A program made the position numbers and the translations under genes. The notes beneath the pieces are model-generated. The model was given only the letters and a program-made list of their open reading frames with translations, made no database searches and had not been told where the DNA came from. Shown here piece by piece: positions 25,305-38,908 of a stretch of 64,000 bases of DNA (position 1 is the stretch's first letter; every line of letters starts with the position of its first letter). Source of the stretch: Candidatus Dormiibacterota bacterium (GTDB taxonomy: Bacteria; Chloroflexota; Dormibacteria; Dormibacterales; Dormibacteraceae). The stretch is taken from contig PLJM01000006.1 of NCBI GenBank assembly GCA_003139695.1, positions 124,001-188,000 of the forward strand, in the 5' to 3' direction.

Positions 25305-26072
25305 TCACATCAGCTCGATCGCCATCCCCGCTCGCGCGCCGAGAAACCGGTCGGCCCGGGCCTCGCGAATCCCAACCTCGAGGTAGCCCATGCTCCCGAC
25401 GTAGACAAACGGCTCGTTGGGCCGCGCCTCGGCATACGTCCCTGCTGAAGCGGTGATGTCGTGGTTGTGGATGCGCATGCGGCGCACCGGCGGCTTCAGG
25501 TTGGTGACCAGGTTGCCAAACCCATCGATCCACAGCACGCGTGGCTTGTGATCGAGCATCTGCGGCGGATCGGTCGGATGGCCGAGCGATTCGAGAGGCA
25601 CCCCGGCCGCGAGAGCTGCCGCCGCCGGAGCGAACACGTCGCGTCCTTCGAACGTGGGCGCGCCGCCCGAGCGGGGGGCCAGCTCGACTGCCTTCTGAAG
25701 GCCGACCTCCTCGATGACGATCGAGAACAGGCCGTTGTCAGGTCCGACGTAGTAAAGACCGCCCGCGCGCAGCGCGAGCCGCCGGCGAGCGCTGCCAACC
25801 CCAGGGTCCACCACCACCAGGTGCACCGACCCGGCCGTGAAATGACGAGTGCCCGCAAAGAGCATGAAGGCGCCGGCGAAAACGTCGAATCGGGGCACCT
25901 CATGGCTGACGTCGACCAGCACCGCATGCGGACAGCCCGCCAGGACGACTCCCTTCATCGCCGCCACGAGCGGCGAGCCGGACCCAAAATCGCTGGTGAA
26001 AGTGACGACGGGCGGCCCGGCTACCGTGCCGTGGCTACCAGTACCTGGTCTCCTTGAAGGGGTCGGCCTCAT
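25305..26072 (-). CDS. SAM hydroxide adenosyltransferase (DUF62 family)
   Basis: Hydrolyses S-adenosylmethionine to adenosine and methionine, the activity assigned to DUF62 proteins related to fluorinase and chlorinase. Seen: VVTFTSDFGSGSPLVAAMKG at the start, DPGVGSARRRLA, YVGPDNGLFS, FEGRDVFAPAAAALAAG and IDGFGNLVTNL. It lacks an obvious halogenase-specific loop. At 255 aa it has normal length. ATG 26072 overlaps the upstream molybdopterin gene by 38 bases; no later usable start leaves the first strand intact. The cellular reason for SAM hydrolysis is not known. Confidence 0.92.
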   Translation of the reverse strand: MRPTPSRRPGTGSHGTVAGPPVVTFTSDFGSGSPLVAAMKGVVLAGCPHAVLVDVSHEVPRFDVFAGAFMLFAGTRHFTAGSVHLVVVDPGVGSARRRLALRAGGLYYVGPDNGLFSIVIEEVGLQKAVELAPRSGGAPTFEGRDVFAPAAAALAAGVPLESLGHPTDPPQMLDHKPRVLWIDGFGNLVTNLKPPVRRMRIHNHDITASAGTYAEARPNEPFVYVGSMGYLEVGIREARADRFLGARAGMAIELM

Positions 26073-26640
26073 CGTGATATCCGCGCTGCTCCCAAAATCC
26101 GAGCCGGTTGCGATCCATGAACTCTAGCCCGCGAAGCCACTTGGCCGACTTCCAGAAGTATTTCGAGGGCACGAAGAGTCGTAACGGCCATCCGTGGTCA
26201 GGTGTCAGGTCGGCGCCGTTCCACGCATAGCAAAGGAGGTTCTGCTCGTTGTCGAGCACATCGAGCGGAACCGAGGTCGTGTACCCATGCTCGCTGTGCG
26301 CCATCACGTATTTCGCCTCGGGCTTCAGCTTGACGCGTTCGAGGATTTCCTTGATCGGGACACCGGTCCAGCGATCCCCCAGGCGGCTCCAGCCGGTGAC
26401 GCAGTGGATGTCGGCGACAACCTCTTTCGAGGGCAGCCCCCGAAGCTCGCCGTAGTCCAGGGTGATCGGGTTCTCGACCGCGCCAAACACCTTGAAATCC
26501 CACTTCGCGATGTCGGTCTTGGGGACGGGGCCGAAATGGAGGAGGGGCCACTTGTCGGGCGCGGTGAGGGTCTGACCGGGCGGGATGCGAGCCGGATCCA
26601 CGCCCTCAGGCAGCTTCTTACCTTTGAACAGAAAGGCCAT
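26035..26640 (-). CDS. small molybdopterin-dependent oxidoreductase (sulfite oxidase/MsrP fold)
   Basis: A 201-aa protein that is almost only the Mo-cofactor domain of the sulfite oxidase family. Cys80 in ADIHCVTGWSRLGDRW is the expected molybdenum ligand. GVPIKEILERVK and HGWPLRLFVPSKYFWKSAKW are typical of the YedY/MsrP-like and archaeal-type single-domain members. No Tat or Sec signal is visible, so it is probably cytoplasmic or needs a partner; MsrP itself carries a Tat signal. The next gene overlaps by 38 bases. The substrate is unknown. Confidence 0.9.
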   Translation of the reverse strand: MAFLFKGKKLPEGVDPARIPPGQTLTAPDKWPLLHFGPVPKTDIAKWDFKVFGAVENPITLDYGELRGLPSKEVVADIHCVTGWSRLGDRWTGVPIKEILERVKLKPEAKYVMAHSEHGYTTSVPLDVLDNEQNLLCYAWNGADLTPDHGWPLRLFVPSKYFWKSAKWLRGLEFMDRNRLGFWEQRGYHDEADPFKETRYW

Positions 26641-26761
26641 TGCGCGAGTATAGGAACGCGAGGCGGCGCGCCCTTGTTCCCGACCCGGACCGCGAATTGG
26701 GCGCCGCTATACTGGCCCTTCCGGTCTAGGCAACGCGCCCTGCGCGCGCCCGGCGCTATGT

Positions 26762-26837
26762 GGGTCCGTAGCTCAGTTGGGAGAGCGCGTGAATCGCACT
26801 CACGAGGTCAGGGGTTCGAATCCCCTCGGATCCACCA
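26762..26837 (+). tRNA. tRNA-Ala (anticodon CGC)
   Basis: A 76-base cloverleaf with acceptor GGGTCCG/CGGATCC that contains the G3-U70 identity pair of tRNA-Ala. The anticodon stem is CGTGA/TCACG with loop ATCGCAC (anticodon CGC), the T arm is GGGGTTCGAATCCCC, and CCA is encoded. A TATACT hexamer at 26708-26713 may be its -10 element. Confidence 0.96.
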
Positions 26838-26854
26838 AATTGCCGTGTTCGACG

Positions 26855-28774
26855 TCAGCAAGTGACACTTAGCGACCTCGCGAGGTACCCGTCGTGCCAC
26901 AGCTCGAAAGCGAACAGGGTCCACAGCTGTTTGCGATTGTCGCGCCGGCCCTCCAGGTGCTCACGCATCAGTGCCGACACCGCGGCCGGCTCGAAGAAGC
27001 CCTGGCGTGCCATCCGCTCCGGCGACAGTACCGACAGCATCTGCTCCCGCAAAGGCCCGCGAAACCACTCGGCGACCGGGATCCCAAAACCCTTCTTCCG
27101 CCTCCGAAGAATGAAATCGGGCAGCACCCCACGCAGCGCCCGCTTGAACAAGAACTTCGACTTCATGCCCCGCAACTTCAGGTCTAACGGCAACCCCGTC
27201 GCGTACTCGACGAAGTCGTTGTTCAGCAGCGGCACCCTGCCCTCGAGCGACGCCATCATCGAGGCCCGGTCGAGCTTGACCAGGATGTCGTTCTCGAGAT
27301 ACCCCCGCATGTCCATGAGCAGCACCTGGTTGAGCGGCTCCCGCGGGCCCGCGGCACCATCTCCCAACGCGTCGAAACCGGCGCTCCCCGAACGCGCTAC
27401 CTCCTCCTGCACGTCCCCCGACAGCAGCGCCCGGCGCTCCTCCCGCGCGAACGACCCCATCCACCTCTGGTGCCGCTCCGCCACCGGGTAAGCCGCCCCA
27501 GCGACAAACCTCTTCGCCCGAAAGTCAAAGCTCAGGTTGCCCCGCGACACCGGCAACCGGCGCACCACCGGCTCCACCAACCGCCGTCGCAGGGCACCCG
27601 GCACCCGGCCGTAGTAGGCGGCCAGCCGGTGCGCTTGCAGGGTCGGATAACCCGCGAACAGCTCATCTCCCCCGTCCCCGCCCAACGCCACTTTCACGTG
27701 TCTTCGCGTGAACTCCGACAACAAATAGGTAGGAATGATCGAGGCGTCGCCGAGGGGCTCGTCCAGCAGCGACGGCAGCTTGGGAATCAGCCCGAGCAAC
27801 ATCTCCGGCTCCAACACCAGCTCGTGGTGGTCGGTGCCCAGGTGCTGCGCCACCTGCCGCGCGAACTGAGACTCGTCGAACGACCTCTCCGCGAAACCGA
27901 CGGAAAAGCTCTTCACGTCGCTGCCGAGCTGCGTCATCATCGCGGCCACAGCGCTCGAATCGATCCCCCCCGATAGGAACACCCCCAAAGGCACGTCGCT
28001 GATCAGCTCCTTCCGCACCGACTCCCGCAGCACGCCAAGCAGCTCCTCACATCGCGATTCAAGGCTGCGAGCGGATCGCACCGGATCAGCACCCTCACGC
28101 AGCGACGGCTCCCAGTACCGCCGCAGCGAGTGAGTCCCCTCAGCGACTGACCACGTCAGCGTGTAGGCCGGCGGCAACTTGCTGATCCCCCGCACCATCG
28201 ACATTGGCGACGGCACGAACTCCAGCGCCAGGTATCGATCGAGCGCCACGGGGTCGACGCCGCGCCGCAAAGCGGGATCAACCAGGAGCGCCTTCAGCTC
28301 CGACGCGAAGACAAGCCGCGAACCATCGACGGCGTAGTGCAGCGGCTTGATCCCCATTCTGTCTCGCGCCAACAACACGGCGCCACGCCGGCGGTCGTAC
28401 AGGGCAAATGCAAACATGCCATTGAGCCTTTCGACCATGGCCTCGCCCCACTCCTCGTAGCCATGGACCAGCACCTCTGTGTCCGACCTTGTCGAGAAGA
28501 TATGGCCCGCCGCGACGAGCTCATGACGCAGCTCGAGGTGGTTGTAGATCTCCCCGTTCTGCACCACCCAGATCCGCGAGTCCTCGTTGTGCATTGGCTG
28601 GTGGCCGCCTTCCACGTCAATGATCGAGAGACGACGCATCCCCAGCGTCACGCCGTCGAGCTGAACGCTCCCCGCGTCGTCAGGCCCGCGATGTTCGAGT
28701 GCCGAGCACATGCTCGCGACCAGTTCGCGACCCTCGGGCGGCGAGCCGCCGGCCACGCCGCAAATCCCGCACAC
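26855..28774 (-). CDS. asnB: asparagine synthetase (glutamine-hydrolysing)
   Basis: Transfers ammonia from glutamine to aspartate or a related carboxylate. The N-terminal class II glutaminase begins MCGICGVAGG with Cys2 as nucleophile and has QNGEIYNHLELR. The synthetase domain has the PPi loop VFLSGGIDSSAVAAM and ALGGDGGDELFAGY. Length 639 aa fits the AsnB type. GTG 28774 directly abuts the stop of the upstream glycosyltransferase. AsnB-type proteins beside glycosyltransferases often modify surface polysaccharide or secondary metabolites, so the acceptor may not be free aspartate. Confidence 0.93.
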   Translation of the reverse strand: MCGICGVAGGSPPEGRELVASMCSALEHRGPDDAGSVQLDGVTLGMRRLSIIDVEGGHQPMHNEDSRIWVVQNGEIYNHLELRHELVAAGHIFSTRSDTEVLVHGYEEWGEAMVERLNGMFAFALYDRRRGAVLLARDRMGIKPLHYAVDGSRLVFASELKALLVDPALRRGVDPVALDRYLALEFVPSPMSMVRGISKLPPAYTLTWSVAEGTHSLRRYWEPSLREGADPVRSARSLESRCEELLGVLRESVRKELISDVPLGVFLSGGIDSSAVAAMMTQLGSDVKSFSVGFAERSFDESQFARQVAQHLGTDHHELVLEPEMLLGLIPKLPSLLDEPLGDASIIPTYLLSEFTRRHVKVALGGDGGDELFAGYPTLQAHRLAAYYGRVPGALRRRLVEPVVRRLPVSRGNLSFDFRAKRFVAGAAYPVAERHQRWMGSFAREERRALLSGDVQEEVARSGSAGFDALGDGAAGPREPLNQVLLMDMRGYLENDILVKLDRASMMASLEGRVPLLNNDFVEYATGLPLDLKLRGMKSKFLFKRALRGVLPDFILRRRKKGFGIPVAEWFRGPLREQMLSVLSPERMARQGFFEPAAVSALMREHLEGRRDNRKQLWTLFAFELWHDGYLARSLSVTC

Positions 28775-29812
28775 CTAGGAACGAGCCCGGACGGATGGCC
28801 TCCCGTTGGTTGCCGCCTTGTGCGCCGCAGCGGGCGCCATCTCCATCACCTCGCGCACGACGTACGTCGCCTTTCCCTGCGACTCGTGATAGGTGCGGAT
28901 CGAAAGCTCCGCCAGCAGCCCCATAAGGATGAACTGCACCCCGACGATGCCGAGAAACACCGCGAGCAACAGCAGCGGATTGTTGTGCGCGAACGGATGT
29001 GGCGGAAGCAGCTTCTGGATGATCACGATGGCGGCGAACACGAACGCAAGCGCCCACAACCCGAAGGCGGCGAACCCAAAGAAGTAGATCGGCTTGGTTG
29101 AGTAGCTTCCCAGCAGCTTCACCGTCATCAGGTCGAGCAGCACGCGCGAGGTCCGCGACAGCGAGTACTTGGACTGGCCGAACGCACGCGAGCGGTGATT
29201 GACCGGCAGCTCCACGATCCGCGCGCCTACCCAAGACGCGTACACGGGGATGAACCGGTGCATCTCCCCGTACAGCTTCACGTCCCGGATTACATCGCGG
29301 TGATAGGCCTTGAGGGTGCAGCCAAAATCGTGAAGCGGCACCCCGGTGACGCGGGCGATTATCCAGTTGGCGAGGCGAGAAGGCAGAACGCGAGAGGCCT
29401 CGTCCTGCCGGTCCTTGCGCCACCCGCTGACCACGTCGTACCCCGCATCAATGCTCTGAAGCAGGCGCGGGATGTCGTGCGGATCGTTCTGCATGTCGCC
29501 GTCCATGAAAACCAGGATCTCCCCACGCGCGTTGTCGATCCCCGCCTGCACCGCCGCTGTCTGTCCGAAGTTGCGCCGAAAGCTCACCACGCGAATATGC
29601 GGATCGTTGAGCGTCAGCTGCGCGAGGCGCTCCGTGCTGCCGTCGCGGCTCCCGTCGTCGACGTACACCACCTCATAGGTGACATCCATCGACTCGAGCA
29701 CGGCGACGAGTTCCTCGTGGAGGGGAGCGATGCTCTCCGCCTCGTTGTACACGAGCACCACCACCGACAACCGGGGTGTCGCCGTGCTCGCCGGCTTGAT
29801 GCGGGTCGCCAT
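28775..29812 (-). CDS. GT2 polyprenyl-phosphate glycosyltransferase (DPM1/ArnC-like)
   Basis: Transfers a sugar from a nucleotide donor to a polyprenyl phosphate on the cytoplasmic face. The GT-A domain has LSVVVLVYNEAESIAPLHEE, the metal motifs VYVDDGSRDGS and VFMDGDMQNDP, and a TGVPLHDFGCTLKAYHRDV block. Two C-terminal membrane helices (about 235-265 and 275-305) complete the ArnC/GtrB architecture. It is followed without a gap by asnB. The divergent DUF2079 gene lies 68 bases away. The product probably feeds a surface glycan. Confidence 0.93.
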   Translation of the reverse strand: MATRIKPASTATPRLSVVVLVYNEAESIAPLHEELVAVLESMDVTYEVVYVDDGSRDGSTERLAQLTLNDPHIRVVSFRRNFGQTAAVQAGIDNARGEILVFMDGDMQNDPHDIPRLLQSIDAGYDVVSGWRKDRQDEASRVLPSRLANWIIARVTGVPLHDFGCTLKAYHRDVIRDVKLYGEMHRFIPVYASWVGARIVELPVNHRSRAFGQSKYSLSRTSRVLLDLMTVKLLGSYSTKPIYFFGFAAFGLWALAFVFAAIVIIQKLLPPHPFAHNNPLLLLAVFLGIVGVQFILMGLLAELSIRTYHESQGKATYVVREVMEMAPAAAHKAATNGRPSVRARS

Positions 29813-29880
29813 GGCCCGATTGTAGGCCGCACCCCCGCGAGCCCAACCCGCCCGCGACCATCGCTTAAGCTCCCTCGAAG

Positions 29881-31323
29881 GTGAGCGTCGACACGATCAG
29901 GATTCACGGCAGCAAGGCTCGGGCCAACGCGCACGGGCTGTCGTGGAAGGCACCCGCGCTGACGGTGCTGGTGGCCGCGGCGGCCTTCGCCTGGACCCTC
30001 CACGCAGACCTCCAGCGCCTTTACGGCATGACCAGCTCGGCCTGGGACCTCGCCTACGACCAGCAGGTCATCTGGAACGTGTCAGTGGGCCAGGGTTTCT
30101 ACAGCAGCTTCGCGCGAGCCGACTTCCTGGGCATCCACTTCGAGCTCATCTTCGTCGTGCTGGCGGCAGTGGAGAAGTTCTGGGCGAGCCCAGTGGTCCT
30201 CCTGATCTTCTCCTCCGCAGGCCTCGCGGCGACTGCGCCGGCCGCCTACCTCTTCTTCAGGGCGATCCTGCCCACCGACCGCGCCGAGTCACAGTGGCTC
30301 GCCGTCGCGCTGGCGCTGCCGATCCCTTTCTGGTTCTCCATCCAGGAGGCGGCACGCGACTTCTTCCACCCCGAGAACATGGCCCTCGCGCTCGCGCTGC
30401 TCGCAGCTTGGGCGGGCATTCGCGGCCACCGCCTCGCGATGTGGCTCCTATGCGTGCTCGTCCTCACGTGTAAGGAGGACCAGGTTTACACGGTCGGAGT
30501 GATCGGCTTGCTCATGGCGGCGTATGGATCGCCTGAGATCAAGAAGCACTGGCGGTTCATCGTTTACCTGGCGGGCGCGTGGTTCCTGATCGGGACGGGA
30601 ATCGTCCAGCAGCATCTTCGCGACGGCGGCTACACGGATTTCGTCTATTACGGATGGCTCGTGCTCCATCCCTCGATGGGGGCCGTCCTGGCCGCGGTTT
30701 TCAACCCGAGAGCGCTGCTGGTCGTGGCCGCAATCATCGCAAGCATGGGCGGCCTGGCGGTGCTCGCTCCACGCTGGCTCCTCCTGGTCATCCCCCCGTA
30801 CCTGGCGGATGTCCTGAGCAGCCACAGCCCACAGAACGTCCTCGATCTGCACTACGCGCTGCTGCTGCTGTTCCCGCTGGTCGTCGCGGGCGGCGTCGGC
30901 GCCCGCACCGTACTCGGGCGCCGCACCTTCAAGCCGGCTTACGCCCTGGTGCTGATCGTGCCCGCACTGCTCCTGGCCTGGGGAACCGGCCGCCTCCCGC
31001 CGGCCCTGGACGCCAACCTCGCGCTGTATTCGCCTCGCGACACCCTGTCGGAGCTGCGGACAGCCACTGCAATGATCCCCGCCAGCGCCCCGGTCTCGGC
31101 GGACGACGGCCTTGCGGTATGGCTTGCCAACCGCCACACGATTAACGACTTTCCCGACAAGCTCGACCCCACCTGTTACGTGGTGCTCGACCACCAGCCG
31201 TACATCAGCGGCCCCACCAACCCGGCTCAGCGCCTGGTCGCCATCGACCAGCTGGCGAGCAGCGGCAGGCGGATCCTATTCGACGACGGCCGATTCCAGG
31301 TCTGGAGCCCGGCCGGGGCCTGA
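29881..31323 (+). CDS. DUF2079 membrane protein
   Basis: Multi-pass membrane protein of 480 aa with roughly ten hydrophobic segments. The region after the first helix, AWDLAYDQQVIWNVSVGQGF with a following HFELIF and KEDQVYTVGVIGL, matches DUF2079. That family is related in layout to GT-C and ArnT-type glycosyltransferases, which use polyprenyl-linked donors. A role in using the sugar lipid made by the divergent GT2 is a reasonable inference. The start is GTG 29881. No catalytic residue can be assigned from sequence alone. Confidence 0.82.
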   Translation: MSVDTIRIHGSKARANAHGLSWKAPALTVLVAAAAFAWTLHADLQRLYGMTSSAWDLAYDQQVIWNVSVGQGFYSSFARADFLGIHFELIFVVLAAVEKFWASPVVLLIFSSAGLAATAPAAYLFFRAILPTDRAESQWLAVALALPIPFWFSIQEAARDFFHPENMALALALLAAWAGIRGHRLAMWLLCVLVLTCKEDQVYTVGVIGLLMAAYGSPEIKKHWRFIVYLAGAWFLIGTGIVQQHLRDGGYTDFVYYGWLVLHPSMGAVLAAVFNPRALLVVAAIIASMGGLAVLAPRWLLLVIPPYLADVLSSHSPQNVLDLHYALLLLFPLVVAGGVGARTVLGRRTFKPAYALVLIVPALLLAWGTGRLPPALDANLALYSPRDTLSELRTATAMIPASAPVSADDGLAVWLANRHTINDFPDKLDPTCYVVLDHQPYISGPTNPAQRLVAIDQLASSGRRILFDDGRFQVWSPAGA

Positions 31324-31356
31324 GAGAAGGCTGACTCCGTAGTCTTAAGAGTCACC

Positions 31357-34970
<3,614 letters not shown>

Positions 34971-34974
<4 letters not shown>

Positions 34975-37196
34975 CTTCCCCGTGCCTCCCGAATCGCCTC
35001 CCACACCCGCATTGGGTGCAGCGGCATGTCGATGTGTCGCACTCCCAGGTGTGACACCGCATCGATCACAGCGTTCTGCACCGCCGGCGTCGAGCCGATC
35101 GTCCCCGACTCCCCAATCCCTTTTGCCCCCAACGGGTTGAGCGGCGTCGGCGTCTCCATTGAAATCGTCTCGATCTGCGGGATCTCGCCGATCGTCGGGA
35201 TCACATAATCGATGAGGCTCGTGGTCAGCGGGTTGCCATCGGCGTCGTAAACGAACTCCTCGTAGAGCGCCTGCGCCACCCCCTGCGCGACCCCGCCGTG
35301 GATCTGCCCTTCCACGAGCATGTGGTTCAGCACGGTGCCGCAATCATCAACCGCGATGTGTCGCACGAGCCGCGCCTCGCCCGTCTCGATGTCCACCTCG
35401 ACCACTGCGATGTGGCATCCAAATGGAAAGGTCTGGTCGTCTTGCTCGAAATCGAACTGCGCGACGAGCTTGGCCTGCGAGGCAAGCTCCGCCCAGCTCA
35501 GCGCGGTCGCAGGCACGCCGGCGACACCAAAGCGCCCATCCGGCATGCGCACGATGTCCTCAGCGCCCGCCTCCAACCGTCGCGCGGTCTCCATCCTCGC
35601 CTTCTCAACGAGCGCGATGCATGCGCCCCGCACAGCGCTGCCGCCGAGCTGCAGCGAGCGCGACCCGGACGTCCCCGACCCTCGGGCCACGACACCGGTG
35701 TCCGATTGCACGATTCGAACGCTGTCGATTGGCACCCCGAGCATCTGTGCAGCCAGCTGCGCGTAGGCGGTCTCGTGCCCCTGCCCGCTGGCGGTGGTGC
35801 CGACAGCGATCACCATCGACCCGTCCGGCTCGGCACGGGCCTCGCCGAACTCGGTCGTGTTCAGCACCGCGGTCATCTCCACGTAGGTGCACAAGCCGAT
35901 GCCGAGCTGTACTCGGTCGCCCGTCTCGCGACGCGTGCGCTGCTCGCGTCGCAACTCCATATAACCGGCGGCCTCAAGCGCGAGGTCGAGCGCTTTCGCA
36001 TAGTCGCCCGTGTCATAGGTGAGGCTGGTGGCAGTCGTATACGGGAAAGGCCCACCGATCAGATTGCGGCGCCGCAGCTCGGCGGGATCCATCGCGAGCT
36101 CCGCCGCCAACATGTCCATCGCCCTCTCGATCATCGCAATCGCCTCAGGCCGTCCCGCGCCGCGATATGCGGACATGACTGCAGTGTTGGTATAGACGCA
36201 GCTGCCACGCCAGCGAATGCGTGGGATCGCATAAACACTGGAGGCAAGAAGGGCTGTGAGCACGAGCTGCGGCGGCGACAATCCCGCATAAGCGCCGGCA
36301 TCCGCGATCACGTCCGCCTCGAAGCCGACGAGCTTGCCTTCGGCAGTGGCTCCCAGCGCAACGTTCTGCACGTGGCCGCGCCCATGCGTCATCGCCACCA
36401 TGTTTTCAGTTCGATATTCGAACCAGCGCACCGGGCGATCGAGCTTCTTGGCAATGGCCGCGATCACGCTCTGCTCGGGATAGGTCATGAGCTTGGCCCC
36501 GAAGGCACCGCCCACGTCACCGGCGATCACGCGCACGCTCGCCTCAGGCAGCCCGAGCGAGTCGGCGACAGCGCCACGCACCCCAAAAGGCACCTGGGTC
36601 GAGGTCCACATACGGATCCCGCCCTCCCCATCAGGCTCCGCCACCACCGCATTGGCCTCGATTGGGACCGCGGCGAGTCGCTGATTGATGAACCGCGACC
36701 GCACCACCACGTCGGCGCCTTCGAGCGCGCCCTCCTCTCCCAGGTCGAACTCGAACGCGAGATTGTCGCCCTTGTCGGGATGCACGAGCATCGCGCCCGC
36801 CTCGAGCGCGCGAGTGGTGTCGACCAGAGCCGGCAGGATCTCGTACTCCACTGCGACCGCAGCAGCCGCATCGACAGCCGCCTCCCGCGTCTCGGCCACC
36901 GCCACTGCAACCGCGTCCCCGACGAACTTCACCTCGTCGGCGCAGAGCCGCGGGCGCGGCGTCTCCGACTCGAACGCGAGGTCCGCTGCCTGAAACACCC
37001 CGACGACTCCGGGCAACGAAACCGCACCGCTCACGTCAACCGATGCGATGCGCGCATGCGCGTGCGGGGAGCGCACGAACACCGCGTGAAGGCAACCAGC
37101 TGGTTGAACGTCGTCGGTGTACTTGCCTGCGCCGGTGACCAGGCGCGGATCCTCGCGCCTCCTGACCACTCCGTGCAGCGCCGAGCTCACCGCCAT
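34971..37196 (-). CDS. xanthine oxidase-family Mo-binding subunit, form II CoxL-like
   Basis: Large molybdenum-cofactor subunit of the xanthine oxidase / CO dehydrogenase family, 741 aa. Seen: the N-terminal a/b hammerhead domain (residues 10-120), the cofactor motif [12 protein letters not shown], active-site loop [10 protein letters not shown] and the catalytic glutamate region [19 protein letters not shown] identifies the form II type; true aerobic CO dehydrogenase (form I) has AYxCSFR. No FAD (CoxM) or 2Fe-2S (CoxS) subunit gene is next to it, which is unusual because these normally form an operon. The substrate (aldehyde, purine or other) cannot be told from sequence. Confidence 0.93.
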
Positions 37197-37228
37197 GGCG
37201 CGAAATATAGGGTGCGCCTGATACTGGA

Positions 37229-38896
37229 ATGCAGATGAGCGAGCGCGCGAAGCGGTGGGGAGTGCTGCCGTCCTACTGGAGCTACCAGGGACAGCTCACT
37301 GAAACGTCGCCGGAAACCGAGGAAGCAATCCTCAAAGCGATGGGCGCTTCAGGCGAGAATCCGCCTCGAGCGCGGCGCCTCAAGCTGCCGCCCGACGCCT
37401 GCGCAAGCGCTCCCAACCGCGCGTGGGGCTGGGCCGTGCAGCTCTACGCAGCGCGCTCTCGTGACAGCTGGGGCATCGGTGACATGGCCGACCTGCGACG
37501 CCTCGCGCAGTGGTCGCGCAAGCAGGGCGCCGAGGTTCTCCTCCTCAACCCGCTCGGCGCGCAGACACCGATCCTCCCCTACGAGGCATCGCCGTACTAC
37601 GCCTCATCGCGGCGCTTCCGAAACACCATGTATCTCCGCATCGAAGAAATCGACGGCGCAGAGCAAGTCGCCGTTGAGCTCGAACCATTGCGCGCGCAAG
37701 CCCAAGCACTGAATGAGCATCGCCTCATCGATTACGACGAGGTATTCCGTCTGAAGACCAGAGCATTGGAGGCGGTATTCAAGGTCGCGCCTGACCCGCC
37801 CAAGCTCGGGCCGTGGGCGCACAGCAAGGGCCAACCGCTTCGCGATTTCGCAACCTACAACGCGCTGGCCGAGGAGCACGGCGCGGCGTGGCGGAGCTGG
37901 CCCGCGGAGCTGCGCCATCCAAAGGGGGAACGCGTCGACGCCGAGCGACGCCGTCTCACGCACCGCGTCGCCTTCCACATCTGGCAGCAGTTCCACCTCG
38001 ACCGGCAGATGGCACGCGCGGCGCGCGAGATCGGCCTCATCACCGACGTGCCGGTCGGCTTCGCCTCCGACGGCTTCGACGCTTGGCGCTGGCAAGACCT
38101 CCTCGCGCACGACATGCGCGTGGGTGCACCGCCGGACGAGTTCTTTCGAGAGGGCCAGGACTGGGGCCTGCCTCCATTTGACCCCTGGAAGCTGCGCCGC
38201 GCTCACTACGAGCCGTTCGTCGAGGCGATCCGGAGTGCGACCACACACGCTGCGGGCATCCGGCTCGACCACGTGATGGGACTCTTCCGCCTTTTCTGGA
38301 TCCCGACCGGAACAGGCGCCGCGGGCGGCGCATACGTTCGCTACCCCGCCTCCGACCTGCTGGCGCTCCTTGCGGTCGAGAGCCGGCGCGCCAAGGCGTT
38401 CGTGATCGGCGAGGACCTCGGCCTCGTCGAGGCCGCGGTGCGCAGGCGGCTGAGACAGCGCGGCGCGCTGGCGTATCGCCTCCTCTGGTTCGAGGGCCCA
38501 ACGCCCGATCAGTGGCCGAAGAACTCTGTGGCCGCGGTCGGCACCCACGACCTCCCGACGCTGGCAGGCACATGGAACCTGAGCGAGCCAGACCACCGGC
38601 AGCACCGCCTGCGCCAGCGCCTCGACGACGTGACGCACGCGCCCGACGGCACGCCGCCAATCGATGTCGCCGCCACCACTTACGCTGCGCTGGCCGCTTC
38701 GCGGTCGCGGATCGTGCTGGCCTCGATGGAGGACGCGCTGAGCGTCGAAGAGCGACCCAACGTGCCAGGCACGACCACCGAGTTTCCGAACTGGCGCCTC
38801 GCCCTGCCGCAACCTCTGGAGGCGATCGAGATCGGCGAGGACCCGCTGCGAATCTCGCGTGTCTTGCGAGAGGGCAGGTCACGCAAGCGGCCCTAG
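37229..38896 (+). CDS. malQ: 4-alpha-glucanotransferase (amylomaltase)
   Basis: GH77 enzyme that disproportionates alpha-1,4-glucans in glycogen and maltodextrin metabolism. The 555-aa sequence has GWAVQLYAARSRDSWGIGD at the front, the nucleophile Asp region AAGIRLDHVMGLFRLFWIP, acid/base Glu in VIGEDLG, and the third acid in VGTHDLPTLAGTW. It diverges from the Mo enzyme with only 32 bases between. acnA follows 12 bases later, so the two are probably co-transcribed. No other glycogen gene is in the window. Confidence 0.95.
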   Translation: MQMSERAKRWGVLPSYWSYQGQLTETSPETEEAILKAMGASGENPPRARRLKLPPDACASAPNRAWGWAVQLYAARSRDSWGIGDMADLRRLAQWSRKQGAEVLLLNPLGAQTPILPYEASPYYASSRRFRNTMYLRIEEIDGAEQVAVELEPLRAQAQALNEHRLIDYDEVFRLKTRALEAVFKVAPDPPKLGPWAHSKGQPLRDFATYNALAEEHGAAWRSWPAELRHPKGERVDAERRRLTHRVAFHIWQQFHLDRQMARAAREIGLITDVPVGFASDGFDAWRWQDLLAHDMRVGAPPDEFFREGQDWGLPPFDPWKLRRAHYEPFVEAIRSATTHAAGIRLDHVMGLFRLFWIPTGTGAAGGAYVRYPASDLLALLAVESRRAKAFVIGEDLGLVEAAVRRRLRQRGALAYRLLWFEGPTPDQWPKNSVAAVGTHDLPTLAGTWNLSEPDHRQHRLRQRLDDVTHAPDGTPPIDVAATTYAALAASRSRIVLASMEDALSVEERPNVPGTTTEFPNWRLALPQPLEAIEIGEDPLRISRVLREGRSRKRP

Positions 38897-38908
38897 TACG
38901 ATGAAAGC

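Noticed and set aside
31324-31356. Cobalamin riboswitch before metH
   Set aside because: Only 33 bases separate the genes; no B12-box or riboswitch-sized element fits.
35298-37238. Very long open frame antisense to the CoxL-like gene
   Set aside because: His/Arg-rich shadow composition typical of antisense frames in GC-rich genes; no recognisable domain.
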